Shown: positions 8,679 to 17,500 of the stretch, piece by piece | Layout of the letters: each line of letters begins with the position of its first letter | Numbering within the stretch: position 1 is the stretch's first letter | Assembly: GCF_020687745.1 (NCBI RefSeq) | Contig: NZ_JAJEWK010000012.1 | Coordinates: forward strand, 124,001-188,000 | Direction of reading: 5' to 3' | DNA from: Chryseobacterium sp. MFBS3-17 | Lineage (GTDB): Bacteria > Bacteroidota > Bacteroidia > Flavobacteriales > Weeksellaceae | DNA length: 64,000 nucleotides | Notes under the pieces: model-generated | The model's database searches: none | What the model was told of the DNA's origin: nothing | Seen by the model: only the letters and a program-made list of their open reading frames with translations | Translations under genes and position numbers: made by a program

Positions 8679-9398
8679 TTAATATTTAAATTCCTTGTTC
8701 CGAAGGGAATTGCGGCTGTTGTACTCTATGAGTATGGCCAGTGTACGGTCTGCCTCGCCTTCCAGAAGTTCTTCATTGGGTTGTGTAAGGAAGCTGTAGA
8801 TGGTCTGGTCATCTATGGTGACCACAATTCTGCTGCTTCGCCCGAAGGAAGGGAGTTCAGAAATGGTAATGGTTCCTTCAAATTTCTTAGGAATCTGATT
8901 GTATTTTTTATAAAACGAATCGTAAAAGAACTGTCCAAATTTGGTGCGGGTGTCATCTATGGTGATTCCGCTGAGTTCGAGATCGTGTTCCGGGATATAA
9001 TCTACAGTTTCTGAGGCAAACTTTTCGGTATGTACCTCCAGACTGTCTTTGGAGATGACTTCGTCTGTTTCTTCATCTTTCAGAAACAGGTAAACCTTCA
9101 GCGCATCATCTTTGTCTATGTTGAGGTTTGTTTCCGAAAGGATTTTGGTTTCATTTGGTTTCAGAGAAAATTTGCCACTTTGTTTATTGGATGAAGTGCC
9201 GGATTTTCCTTTTTTTACCGAAACCAGAATATAATTCAAATCGTGAAAAGTTGCAGAATTACTGACGGCTAATGCCTGAATTTTGGTAAGCCCCTGATTT
9301 TTATTGGTGATGATTTTTGCGCTTACCATGTCTGTAGATTGTGCGGATATTTTGTTTACCAACGTTAGTACCAGTAAGAGTGAGAAAAGAGTTTTCAT
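8679..9398 (-). CDS. csgE: CsgE curli secretion specificity factor fused to an N-terminal CsgC/CsgH-like domain
   Basis: 239 aa from the ATG at 9398; a TTG two codons upstream is in frame but less likely. The signal peptide ends near KISAQ. Residues about 138-239 are CsgE (GITIDDTRTKFGQFFYDSF, KFEGTITISELPSFGRSSR, YNSRNSLRNKEFKY); CsgE caps the periplasmic side of CsgG and brings in curlin. Residues about 43-120 resemble CsgC/CsgH, the periplasmic inhibitors of curli amyloid: GKFSLKPNE and LNIDKDDALKV align with the region of CsgC that reads roughly LSLPANQ and VNISSEDSVKI from memory. The CxC pair of CsgC is absent, so it is nearer CsgH. E. coli makes these as two proteins. Its start follows the short curlin gene by about 10 bases. 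Confidence 0.9.
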   Translation of the reverse strand: MKTLFSLLLVLTLVNKISAQSTDMVSAKIITNKNQGLTKIQALAVSNSATFHDLNYILVSVKKGKSGTSSNKQSGKFSLKPNETKILSETNLNIDKDDALKVYLFLKDEETDEVISKDSLEVHTEKFASETVDYIPEHDLELSGITIDDTRTKFGQFFYDSFYKKYNQIPKKFEGTITISELPSFGRSSRIVVTIDDQTIYSFLTQPNEELLEGEADRTLAILIEYNSRNSLRNKEFKY

Positions 9399-9408
9399 TT
9401 TCAAGGGA

Positions 9409-9816
9409 TTAATAATTCCTCACAAATATGGTCATGTCATTGGCCCGAACATTGATTTTCATTCCGTCTGAGATGCTGTTGCTTCCGGTGATGTCAATGT
9501 AGTTGCCGGATCCTGTGATGTTCACCTGGGTGTTGGTAGGATGGCTGTTGGGATTGACGTAGTAAGTGGTATTGTAGTTTCCGGTCTGGTTCAGTTCTAT
9601 GTAGTTGGGAGAGCGGTCTGCCATTTCTACGATATTGCCGGTTCCGGTTTGGTTTACAATATCAATACTTTTAATATCCGGGTTTTGCTGCAGAATCTGA
9701 GCGCGTTCGTAATAATCCAGAATATTACTGCTGTTGATTTGTGTTAACGTTGTAGCCTGAGTGTAAGCTGAAGGGCAGAACATTAAACAAATCATTATGG
9801 TCCATAATGCTTTCAT
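9409..9816 (-). CDS. Short curlin-like protein, probable minor curlin/nucleator (CsgB-like)
   Basis: 135 aa with a signal peptide (cleavage near SAYTQA). It has a few curlin-type units of the QTGxxN kind: IVNQTGTGNIVE, IELNQTGNYNTT and VNITGSGNYIDI. They are fewer and more irregular than in the neighbouring long curlin. A short, irregular curlin beside a regular one and between csgA and csgE suggests a nucleator like CsgB; this role is inferred from position and repeat quality. It is separated from csgA by 64 bp containing a strong hairpin, which would allow more csgA than csgB message. Confidence 0.75.
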   Translation of the reverse strand: MKALWTIMICLMFCPSAYTQATTLTQINSSNILDYYERAQILQQNPDIKSIDIVNQTGTGNIVEMADRSPNYIELNQTGNYNTTYYVNPNSHPTNTQVNITGSGNYIDITGSNSISDGMKINVRANDMTIFVRNY

Positions 9817-9836
9817 TGTTTAATGAATTTAAAATA

Positions 9837-9859
9837 CAGGAGGAAAAATTTTCCTCCTG
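9837..9859 (-). promoter_or_regulatory. Intercistronic hairpin between the two curlin genes
   Basis: CAGGAGGAAAA (9837-9847) pairs with TTTTCCTCCTG (9849-9859), an 11-bp near-palindrome. On the minus strand it is followed by TATTTTAAATTC, not a clean T run. It could be a leaky terminator or a 3' stabiliser that sets the ratio of major curlin to downstream products. Confidence 0.6.
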
Positions 9860-9880
9860 CATTATTGGTTTATTTACAGC

Positions 9881-10897
9881 TTAGTTAGACTGATTTACGT
9901 TCATCACGTTCAGGTTACCCAACTGAGTTCCTAAATGGAAGTGACCAGTACCATCTTGTTGTACTCTTGTGTAGTTATCATTTCCAATTTGGAAATCATA
10001 AGCTTGATTGGAGTTGCCATCTTGGAATTGACGTAATTCGTTATTGTCGCCGAGTTGTAATCCAAAAGTAGTGTTATCATTTCCAGTTTGTTCAGACCAA
10101 GCAAAGTTACCGTCTCCGGTTTGGGTGTGTGTAGCGGAGTTGTCATTACCGTACTGATCTTGCCATAGCAGGTTGTTATTTCCTGTTTGTACACCCAGTG
10201 TGCTGTTACGGTTTCCATACTGCCATGATTCTGCATGGTTGTTGTTCCCGTATTGGCGTTGTTCTGCTTCATTATCGTTGCCGTCTTGAATCTGTTGGAT
10301 GTAGTTGTCATCACCCCACTGTTCTGCCCAGGCATCGTTTCTGTTTCCAAGTTGATCCTGATCAATTTCGTTGTCATCTCCTATCTGAAGGGCTACAGCT
10401 ACGTTTCTGTTTCCATCCTGATATTGATCAATTGCGTTACCATCACCTAATTGTCCGGCCCAGGCACTGTTTCTGTTTCCTTGTTGTTCCTGATCAATTT
10501 CGTTGAAATCACCAATTTGTCCGGCGAAAACTTCATTACGGTTTCCTACCTGTAATTGATCTACAGAATTGAACATTCCATCCTGATAAGTCTGAGCAGC
10601 ATTTCTGTTTCCCATCTGAGTAGTTGTGTTGAAGTTTGCGACTCCCATTTGATCTACATCAATACTGTTGCGGTTACCCTGGCTTAAGCCCAGGTTCAGG
10701 TTGAATGCTCCTGTTTGATCTACAGTTGCCACGTTGCGGTTACCATCCTGCGTTAATACATTAGTATTCAAGAAACCGGTCTGGTTAATGGTGGCATTGT
10801 TACGGTTACCGTCCTGGGTAGTAACGTCCACATTCATCTGTGCGTAAGCAGCGCTTACTGTCATAAGTGCGATTGCACTTGCAAATAGTTTTTTCAT
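9881..10897 (-). CDS. csgA: Major curlin (CsgA-like) with about 28 amyloid half-repeats
   Basis: 338 aa, with a signal peptide ending in SAAYAQ. The mature protein is almost entirely 11-residue units of the form QxGxxN, alternating between QxGNRN-type and QxGxxN-type strands, so about 14 full 22-residue repeats. I counted 28 half-units; one (LSQGNRN) lacks a residue. E. coli CsgA has five full repeats, so the fibre subunit here is nearly three times as long. Asn, Gln, Gly and Asp dominate and Cys is absent, as expected of functional amyloid. The last unit is cut to VNQSN. First gene of its operon, preceded by a consensus promoter and a long AT-rich upstream region. Confidence 0.93.
   Translation of the reverse strand: MKKLFASAIALMTVSAAYAQMNVDVTTQDGNRNNATINQTGFLNTNVLTQDGNRNVATVDQTGAFNLNLGLSQGNRNSIDVDQMGVANFNTTTQMGNRNAAQTYQDGMFNSVDQLQVGNRNEVFAGQIGDFNEIDQEQQGNRNSAWAGQLGDGNAIDQYQDGNRNVAVALQIGDDNEIDQDQLGNRNDAWAEQWGDDNYIQQIQDGNDNEAEQRQYGNNNHAESWQYGNRNSTLGVQTGNNNLLWQDQYGNDNSATHTQTGDGNFAWSEQTGNDNTTFGLQLGDNNELRQFQDGNSNQAYDFQIGNDNYTRVQQDGTGHFHLGTQLGNLNVMNVNQSN
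9900..10830 (-). repeat. Curlin repeat tract (33/66-bp period)
   Basis: Degenerate tandem repeat inside csgA, with units of 33 bases coding for one amyloid strand. The recurring words on the plus strand are GTTTCC/GTTACC next to ATT/GTT, which encode GNRN. It is not a CRISPR array, since the whole tract is in frame and the spacers also encode strands. Confidence 0.85.
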
Positions 10898-10928
10898 GTT
10901 TAAAAAATTTTTTGGTTAGTTTGTGATA

Positions 10929-10958
10929 CAAATGTATTTCGTTTCGAAAGGCAATCAA
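10929..10958 (-). promoter_or_regulatory. Promoter of the curli operon
   Basis: On the minus strand: TTG (10958-10956), 19 bases, then TACATTTG (10936-10929), a full match to the Bacteroidetes TTG-N17-23-TAnnTTTG pattern. The predicted transcript start near 10922 leaves a leader of about 25 bases before the csgA ATG. Confidence 0.75.
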
Positions 10959-11443
10959 TCACTATTTTTAATGAAATTATAAAAATCACGGAAATCAATG
11001 AGAAAGATGGGGGAAAACACCCTTTGTGTTATTAATGGTACAGCGTAACGTTTAATTTATTAAAAAATATTTATTTATTCTCACGAGTGTATTAATGTTT
11101 AATTAGTTGCAAATCAGAATGTTATGGTTGGAAATATCGACTCTCAACATTGTGATTTATACTTTTAATTAACAACTGTTTATTTAGATGATTTAGTAGC
11201 TTTTGGTGGTGTATTTACTTTAAAATTTATAGTGAATAAGTGATTTTGAAGGATATGTTTTGAGTCTTGATGAGTCATTTTGGATTAAATATTTCACGAT
11301 TTCAGATCATCTTTTTTTCGTATATTTTATTTCCTGTGTGATTTTTCATGTAATTCCCGGAATATTTTTACTTCAATTCTTCACTTTTTTCTGTTTTGCG
11401 ACAACTCTGTGATACATATTGTGCATCACATATTATTTTTTTA
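10959..11443. other. AT-rich intergenic region upstream of csgA and tetR
   Basis: No coding sequence could be supported here. It is one of the longest gene-free stretches of the window and lies between two divergent transcription units, so it probably carries operator sites for the curli promoter. One visible dyad is TGTGAT (11408-11413) with ATCACA (11425-11430); its spacing does not fit a Crp site. Much of the rest is simple A/T sequence. Confidence 0.5.
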
Positions 11444-11480
11444 AATAAACCAGGAAACTATTTTGGTTTATTAGTTTCCT
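11444..11480. promoter_or_regulatory. Two interleaved inverted repeats, probable TetR operator
   Basis: AATAAACC (11444-11451) is the reverse complement of GGTTTATT (11465-11472), and AGGAAACTA (11452-11460) is the reverse complement of TAGTTTCCT (11472-11480). The four arms occur in the order a-b-a'-b' and overlap the -33 element and the spacer of the tetR promoter. This is a natural site for autorepression. Confidence 0.6.
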
Positions 11481-11494
11481 TTGTTTTATATTTG
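11463..11494 (+). promoter_or_regulatory. Promoter of the tetR-efflux operon
   Basis: TTG (11463-11465), 21 bases, TATATTTG (11487-11494); consensus match. The predicted start near 11500 gives a leader of about 12 bases. Confidence 0.75.
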
Positions 11495-11511
11495 CACCAC
11501 AAAAATTACAG

Positions 11512-12105
11512 ATGGATCAAGTTTTTTTAGAAAAAGTTTCGGCGCTGTTTATAGATAATGGTGCAAAAACCCTCACCATGGATGATATTGCGCGGGAGTT
11601 TGGTATGTCCAAGAAAACACTTTATCAAAAATACGCCAATAAGGAATCCTTACTGGAGGATGTGCTGACCTACCAACTGGAACTGGTGATTGCCAAGCTG
11701 AATAAGCTGGATGAAGAGGTGCAGAATGCCATAGAACGGATGTTTTGCCGGGATGAACATATAGAAAATGCGGTGAGATCCAATAATTCTTTACTCATCC
11801 GACAGCTCATCCGGTACTATCCCATGATTTTTACCAAACATATGCGGAAGTTTTCTGAAAAGTTCTCTGATGTAATGGTTAATAATGTGGAGCGGGGCAG
11901 AGAGCAGGGTTACTACAGAACCAATTTTGATGCGAAGATCTATGCAAAAATTTTCTTTCAGCTCATTATGTCTTATCACAGTTCACCCATGCTGGACACT
12001 TCAGAATATCCTTTTTCTGAATACAAAGATGAAGTTATGATGATGTATATGAATGCAATCACCACAGAAAAAGGCAAAAAATACTTAGAAAAATATACCC
12101 AATAA
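11512..12105 (+). CDS. TetR/AcrR-family transcriptional regulator
   Basis: 197 aa. The N-terminal HTH is typical (MDDIAREFGMSKKTLYQKYANKE at residues about 24-46, with recognition helix SKKTLYQKY). The C-terminal ligand domain is divergent, as usual in the family. It is the first gene of a four-gene unit with an RND efflux system (the TolC start is 3 bases after its stop codon), so it most likely represses this unit and responds to a transported compound. Palindromes covering its promoter support autoregulation. The inducer cannot be told from sequence. Confidence 0.93.
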   Translation: MDQVFLEKVSALFIDNGAKTLTMDDIAREFGMSKKTLYQKYANKESLLEDVLTYQLELVIAKLNKLDEEVQNAIERMFCRDEHIENAVRSNNSLLIRQLIRYYPMIFTKHMRKFSEKFSDVMVNNVERGREQGYYRTNFDAKIYAKIFFQLIMSYHSSPMLDTSEYPFSEYKDEVMMMYMNAITTEKGKKYLEKYTQ

Positions 12106-12107
12106 TA

Positions 12108-13439
12108 ATGAAGAAATTAATCTTAAGTCTCGGTTTGTGCGGCGGCCTTGTATATGGACAGGAGGCTCGATTGCTTACCCTTCCGGAAGCCATTACTCAT
12201 GCGCTTCAGCACAAAGCAGACGCCGAAAAAGCCAGGCTCAACATCAAGAAAGGAGATGCTCAGATTGCCGAAGTAAAGGCCAATGCATATCCTAATATCA
12301 CATTCAATAGCAATACGTCTTACAATCCGTTGCTTCAGGAAACCGTGTTGCCAGGAGAAATGTTCGGGATGCCGGGTCAGCAGATGAAGGTGGCTTTCGG
12401 ACAGAAATGGACATCCAGTAATATGGTGCAGCTGTCTCAGACCCTGTTCAACCAGTCGGTCTTTACCGGACTGAAAGCGGCCAGATCTACCAAAGAATTT
12501 TATCTGATTAATGCAGAACTGACAGAGGAGCAAATCATTGAAAAAGTGGCCAATGCCTACTTTCAGGTCTATCAGGCAGATCAGATGCTGAATAATGCCG
12601 AAAGTAACCTCGCAATTACCAATCAGACCATTGACATCATTAAAGGTTTATATGATGCCGGCCTGGCCCGCAAGATTGACTATGACCGTGTGGTAGTGGC
12701 CCGTAATAATGTGAGCTCCGGCGTGCAGCAACTGGAAAATGCAGTAGATCTTACAGAGAATGCGCTGAAGTTTATGATCGGGATGGATATGAACCAGGAA
12801 ATTGAACTGCCGGAACAAAGTTTTGACCCTGCTGTCCTGCCGGACCGCGATGCGGATCTGGAAAACCGGACCGAGGTGAAGCTCATGAATAAACAACTGG
12901 AATTGCTGGATTGGCAAAAGAAGGCTTCAGAAGCAGAATACTATCCCGTGGCATCACTTTCTGCCAGTTACGGTTTCCTGGGGCAGGGGGATAAAATGCC
13001 CTGGTGGAATGGTCAGAAAAACGGTGTGTACTGGTCAGATATGGCGTCCATAGGTCTTAATATTCATGTGCCTATTTTTAACGGTTTTGCTACAAAATCC
13101 AGAATTGAACTCAACCAGATTGAGATTGAGAAGGCACAGGCAGATCTTCGCGAAACCAAACTGGGACTGAGTCTTGAGCATAAAAATGCTGTGACTCAGC
13201 TGGAGAATAACCTGACCATGATAGAAACTCAAGAAGAAAATGTGAAGCTGGCAGAAGAGGTTCTCTCTAATACCCGCAGCAATTATCAGCACGGTCTGGC
13301 TACATTAAATGATATCCTGGATGCGGAACGGGATCTTACCGAGGCCAAAAATAACCTTACCACCGCTAAATTAGACTATAAACTTGCAGAAATTAACCTG
13401 CTGAAATCGCAGGGAAAACTTAAAACATTAAACAACTAA
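12108..13439 (+). CDS. TolC-family outer-membrane efflux protein
   Basis: 443 aa, with a signal peptide ending near GLVYGQ. Two related halves of long helices plus barrel strands, as in TolC/OprM. Typical parts: LTLPEAITHALQHKADAEKA at the start of the mature protein, QLSQTLFNQSVFTGL (strand), GLYDAGLARKIDYDRV and YQHGLATLNDILDAERDLTEA (helical repeats). Forms the outer-membrane duct of the tripartite pump encoded by the next two genes; 3 to 4 bases separate it from its neighbours. Confidence 0.95.
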   Translation: MKKLILSLGLCGGLVYGQEARLLTLPEAITHALQHKADAEKARLNIKKGDAQIAEVKANAYPNITFNSNTSYNPLLQETVLPGEMFGMPGQQMKVAFGQKWTSSNMVQLSQTLFNQSVFTGLKAARSTKEFYLINAELTEEQIIEKVANAYFQVYQADQMLNNAESNLAITNQTIDIIKGLYDAGLARKIDYDRVVVARNNVSSGVQQLENAVDLTENALKFMIGMDMNQEIELPEQSFDPAVLPDRDADLENRTEVKLMNKQLELLDWQKKASEAEYYPVASLSASYGFLGQGDKMPWWNGQKNGVYWSDMASIGLNIHVPIFNGFATKSRIELNQIEIEKAQADLRETKLGLSLEHKNAVTQLENNLTMIETQEENVKLAEEVLSNTRSNYQHGLATLNDILDAERDLTEAKNNLTTAKLDYKLAEINLLKSQGKLKTLNN

Positions 13440-13443
13440 ATCA

Positions 13444-14499
13444 ATGAAAAAGAACGTAATTATATCCATCCTTGCCGTATTAGGAATAGGCGCAGCATTC
13501 TACTTCATTCTTCAGAACAATAAGAAGAAAAATAATGAACAGGTGGCGATTGTTGCCGAAAAGAACACCAATATAGCGGTGCGTACGGCTACAGTGGCTG
13601 CAGAAGATGTCAGCGGTGAGTTTCTGGTAAATGGTACCTTTCTGCCAAACCGTCAGGCGCAGATTTCTGCAGAGATGGGCGGGCAGCTTATTGCACTTTA
13701 CGTAAAAGAAGGAAGCTATGTGAGCGCAGGTCAAAGTATCGGGCGTTTATCCGGTGACAAAGTGAATGTCAATGTATCCAGTGCCAAAGCCAATCTGGAT
13801 AATGCACAGATGGCACTCAACCGGTATGAGCAGGCGTATAAAACGGGTGGTGTAACCGCATTACAGCTGGATCAGGCCCGTTTGCAGGTAACCAATGCCA
13901 AAGCGCAGTTGCAGTCTGCTAACTTAACATCAGGCGACACCAATATTATTTCCAAGGTAAGTGGTATTGTAAACCAGAAGTTTGTAGAAGTAGGGACTGT
14001 GCTGGGTGCAGGAACCCCAATTGTGGAAGTGGTGGATATCTCTTCGGTAAAGCTGAAGGTAGATGTAGATCAGTCTCTGGTCAGTGAACTGGCAGTAGGC
14101 AATATTGTGAAGGTTCAGCCGGATGTGATAGAAGGAACTGTAGATGGCAGAATTACTTTTATTGCCCCGTCTTCATCCGGAGCATTGAAGTTCCCCGTGG
14201 AAATTACGGTCCAGAATTCAGGTCGTCAGTTAAAGGCCGGGATGTACGGAACAGCTGTTTTTAACCGTTCCGGATCCAGTAATGTGCTTACCGTACCGCG
14301 CGAGGCGTTTGTGGGAAGTGTAAGTGATAATCAGATTTTTGTGGTACGCGGAGATAGGGCCCACCTTACCAAGGTACAGAGCGGCGTTAACTTTGGGGAA
14401 AAAGTAGAAATCATCAGCGGTCTGAAGGCCGGCGATCAGGTGGTAACCAGCGGACAGATTAACCTTACGGATAAGTCCAAAGTGAAAGTCCTGAAGTAA
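13444..14499 (+). CDS. RND efflux periplasmic adaptor (membrane fusion protein)
   Basis: 351 aa. One N-terminal membrane segment (residues about 5-23, IISILAVLGIGAAFYFI) followed by KKK. Lipoyl/barrel-sandwich halves surround a short helical hairpin: AEMGGQLIALYVKEGSYVSA (first half) and ISKVSGIVNQKFVEVGTVLG (second half). A beta-barrel follows (VKLKVDVDQSLVSEL), then a membrane-proximal domain (VPREAFVGSV, LKAGDQVVTSGQINL). Bridges the TolC-like duct and the RND pump in the periplasm. Starts 4 bases after the upstream stop codon. Confidence 0.95.
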   Translation: MKKNVIISILAVLGIGAAFYFILQNNKKKNNEQVAIVAEKNTNIAVRTATVAAEDVSGEFLVNGTFLPNRQAQISAEMGGQLIALYVKEGSYVSAGQSIGRLSGDKVNVNVSSAKANLDNAQMALNRYEQAYKTGGVTALQLDQARLQVTNAKAQLQSANLTSGDTNIISKVSGIVNQKFVEVGTVLGAGTPIVEVVDISSVKLKVDVDQSLVSELAVGNIVKVQPDVIEGTVDGRITFIAPSSSGALKFPVEITVQNSGRQLKAGMYGTAVFNRSGSSNVLTVPREAFVGSVSDNQIFVVRGDRAHLTKVQSGVNFGEKVEIISGLKAGDQVVTSGQINLTDKSKVKVLK

Positions 14500-14519
14500 T
14501 AACCGAAGAGTAAATATCA

Positions 14520-17500
14520 ATGAAATTAGCAGAAGTATCGATTAAAAGACCAAGTTTGGTCATCGTCATGCTGGTGATGCTCATCATAGGCGGGTTATTC
14601 AGTTATTCCCAGCTGAGTTATGAGCTCATACCAAAGTTTGAAGTTAAAGTAGTTACCGTGGCTACCGTATATCCGGGGGCTTCTCCGGCCGAGGTAGAAA
14701 ACACGGTTTCCAGAAAAATAGAAGATGCCGTTTCTTCCCTGGAAGGGGTTAAGAAAATCCAGGCAAAATCCTACGAGAGTTTGTCCGTTGTGATTATAGA
14801 ATTCAACTCGGATGCTGATGTAGATTATGCACTGAATGATGCCCAGCGGAAGATTAATGCCATTCGCTCTGATTTACCGGAGGATATAGATGAACCGTCA
14901 CTTTCTCAGTTCTCACTGTCGGACATGCCGATTATGAGTATGGGGGTTACGGCCAGTCTTACGGAGAATGAACTGTATGACCTGATAGACCAGCGCATTC
15001 AGCCGGAGCTTTCCAGAATTCCCGGTGTGGCGCAGGTAAACATCATCGGCGGACAGGAGCGTGAGATCCGTATCAACCTGAACCAGAGCAAAATGGAAGG
15101 GTATGGACTGACCATTCCTCAGGTGCAGCAGATTATTTCCATGTCCAATATGGACTTTCCTACCGGTAACCTGAAAACCAGAGAGAACAGTACACTGATC
15201 CGTCTTTCCGGAAAGATATCTTCCGTAGATGAATTGCGAAATCTGATGATCTCGTCTAGAAACGGTCAGAATATCCGCCTTTCAGATATAGCCGAGGTGC
15301 AGGATACCCAGAAAGAAGTAGATAAAATTGCCCGGATCAATCAGGAAAACACCATCATGCTGCAGGTTGTGAAACAGACCGAAGCCAATGCGGTGGAAGT
15401 GAGTGAGCTGGTACAGGCAAAAATGGCCAGCATACAGGAGCAGTATAACCCCCAAAATGTACAGATTAACCTGGCTAATGATACTTCTGTATTTACGCTA
15501 GAAGCAGCCAATGCGGTAATTAAAGACTTGCTGATTGCAATTCTGCTGGTGGCATTTGTAATGCTGTTTTTCCTGCACAGTTTCCGGAACGCCCTTATTG
15601 TAATGGTGGCCATTCCTACGTCGCTTATTGCAACATTCATTGGTCTGTACCTGCTGGATTACAGTCTGAACCTGATGAGTTTGCTGGGACTTTCTCTGGT
15701 AGTAGGGATTTTGGTGGATGATGCCATTGTGGTGATTGAAAATATTCACCGCCATATGGAAATGGGGAAAAATAAAGTTCGGGCAGCCTATGACGGGGCC
15801 AAGGAAATCGGTTTCACAGTAACGGCCATTACCCTTGTAATTGTGGTGGTGTTCCTTCCTATTGCCATGAGTAGCGGTATGGTGTCCAATATCATTAAGC
15901 AATTCTGTGTCACGGTGGTAATTGCCACATTGCTGTCGCTCTTAATTTCCTTTACGGTGGTGCCGTGGCTGTTTTCCCGTTACGGAAAACTGGAAACCAT
16001 CAGCAACAAAACCCTTTTCGGAAAAATTATTGAGAAATTTGAAGCGGGACTTACTTGGTTTACCGGTAAAATTGAAGGCATTATGAAATGGAGTCTTCAT
16101 AACAAGATCAAGACATTTGCTGTGGTATTTCTGTTGTTTGTAAGTTCTATTTTGCTTGCAGTTTTCGGCTATATCGGTTCAGATTTTTTTCCAGGAACGG
16201 ACAAAGGAGAATTCCTGGTACAGATTGAAATGCCGAAAGATGTATCCATAGAAGAAACCAACTTCATGACTCAGAAAGCAGAGGCTTATCTGGCGCAAAA
16301 ACCGGAAATTGTGAGCATGATTACTTCTGTAGGTCAAGTAAGTGGGGGTATGGGTGCCATGCAGTCTACCGCATATAAATCTGAAATTAATATTGAACTG
16401 ATTGATAAAAGTGAGCGGGAAGAAACCACCAAGGTATATTCTGCAAAGCTGAAAAGAGAACTTGAAAAGGAACTGGTAGGAGCCAAGGTAACTACAGTGC
16501 CGGTAGGATTTATGGGTGCAGAGATGGCTCCACTGCAAATGACCGTGACCGGTGCAACCTTTGAAGATGCTATGGCATATGCAAAACAAGCGGAAGCACA
16601 ACTAAGAACCATAGACGGTGCGTCAGAAATTAAGCTGAGTGTGGAAGAGGGAAATCCTGAAATTTCTGTTACGGTAGACCGGGATAAAATGGCAACGCTG
16701 GGACTGAATGTAGCCACAGTGGGGCAGACGCTGAGAACTGCTTTTAGTGGCAATGATGACAATAAGTTCCGTACCGGATCCAATGAATATGACATCAATA
16801 TTATTCTGGATGAAGCCAACAGAACCAGTATAGATGATGTGCGGGCTATTACTTTTGTGAATGCAGACGGAATGTGGGTGCAGTTGTCACAGTTCGCAGA
16901 TATTAATTTCTCTTCAGGGCCTGCTTTGCTGGAACGCTATAACAGAACGCCTTCTGTAACGGTACAGGCTCAGGTGGTTGGTAAAACCACCGGTACCATC
17001 GCAGGAGAGTGGGAAGCCCAAATGGAAAACGTGAAAAAACCCGCTGGAGTAGAGTGGGTTTGGGGCGGAAATATGGAGAACCAGAGTGAAGGATTTGGAA
17101 CCCTGGGGGTCGCATTGCTTGCAGCCATCCTGCTGGTATATATGATTATGGTGGTGCTGTATGATGATTTTGTGAAGCCGTTCATTGTTTTGTTCTCTAT
17201 TCCGTTGTCATTTATCGGAGCCTTGTGGGCGTTGGCTTTAACCAATCAAAGTTTAAATATTTTTACCATTCTCGGTATTATTATGCTCATTGGTCTGGTG
17301 GCCAAGAACGCGATTTTATTGGTAGATTTTGCCAATCACAGATTAGATAAAGGTGAGTCTATTGAGAATGCATTAATCCAGGCGAACCATGCACGTCTTC
17401 GTCCTATTCTGATGACGACCATTGCCATGGTGTTCGGGATGTTACCTATTGCTATGGCATCGGGAGCTGCAGCTGAGATGAATAATGGTCTGGCCATCGT

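Noticed and set aside
9900-10830. Regularly spaced repeats that could suggest a CRISPR array
   Set aside because: The period is 33 bases and everything is in frame with curlin strands; no conserved direct repeat with unique spacers and no cas gene.
11408-11430. TGTGAT...ATCACA dyad as a Crp/Fnr binding site
   Set aside because: The distance between the arms does not fit a Crp site (TGTGA-N6-TCACA); kept only as an unexplained dyad in the intergenic note.
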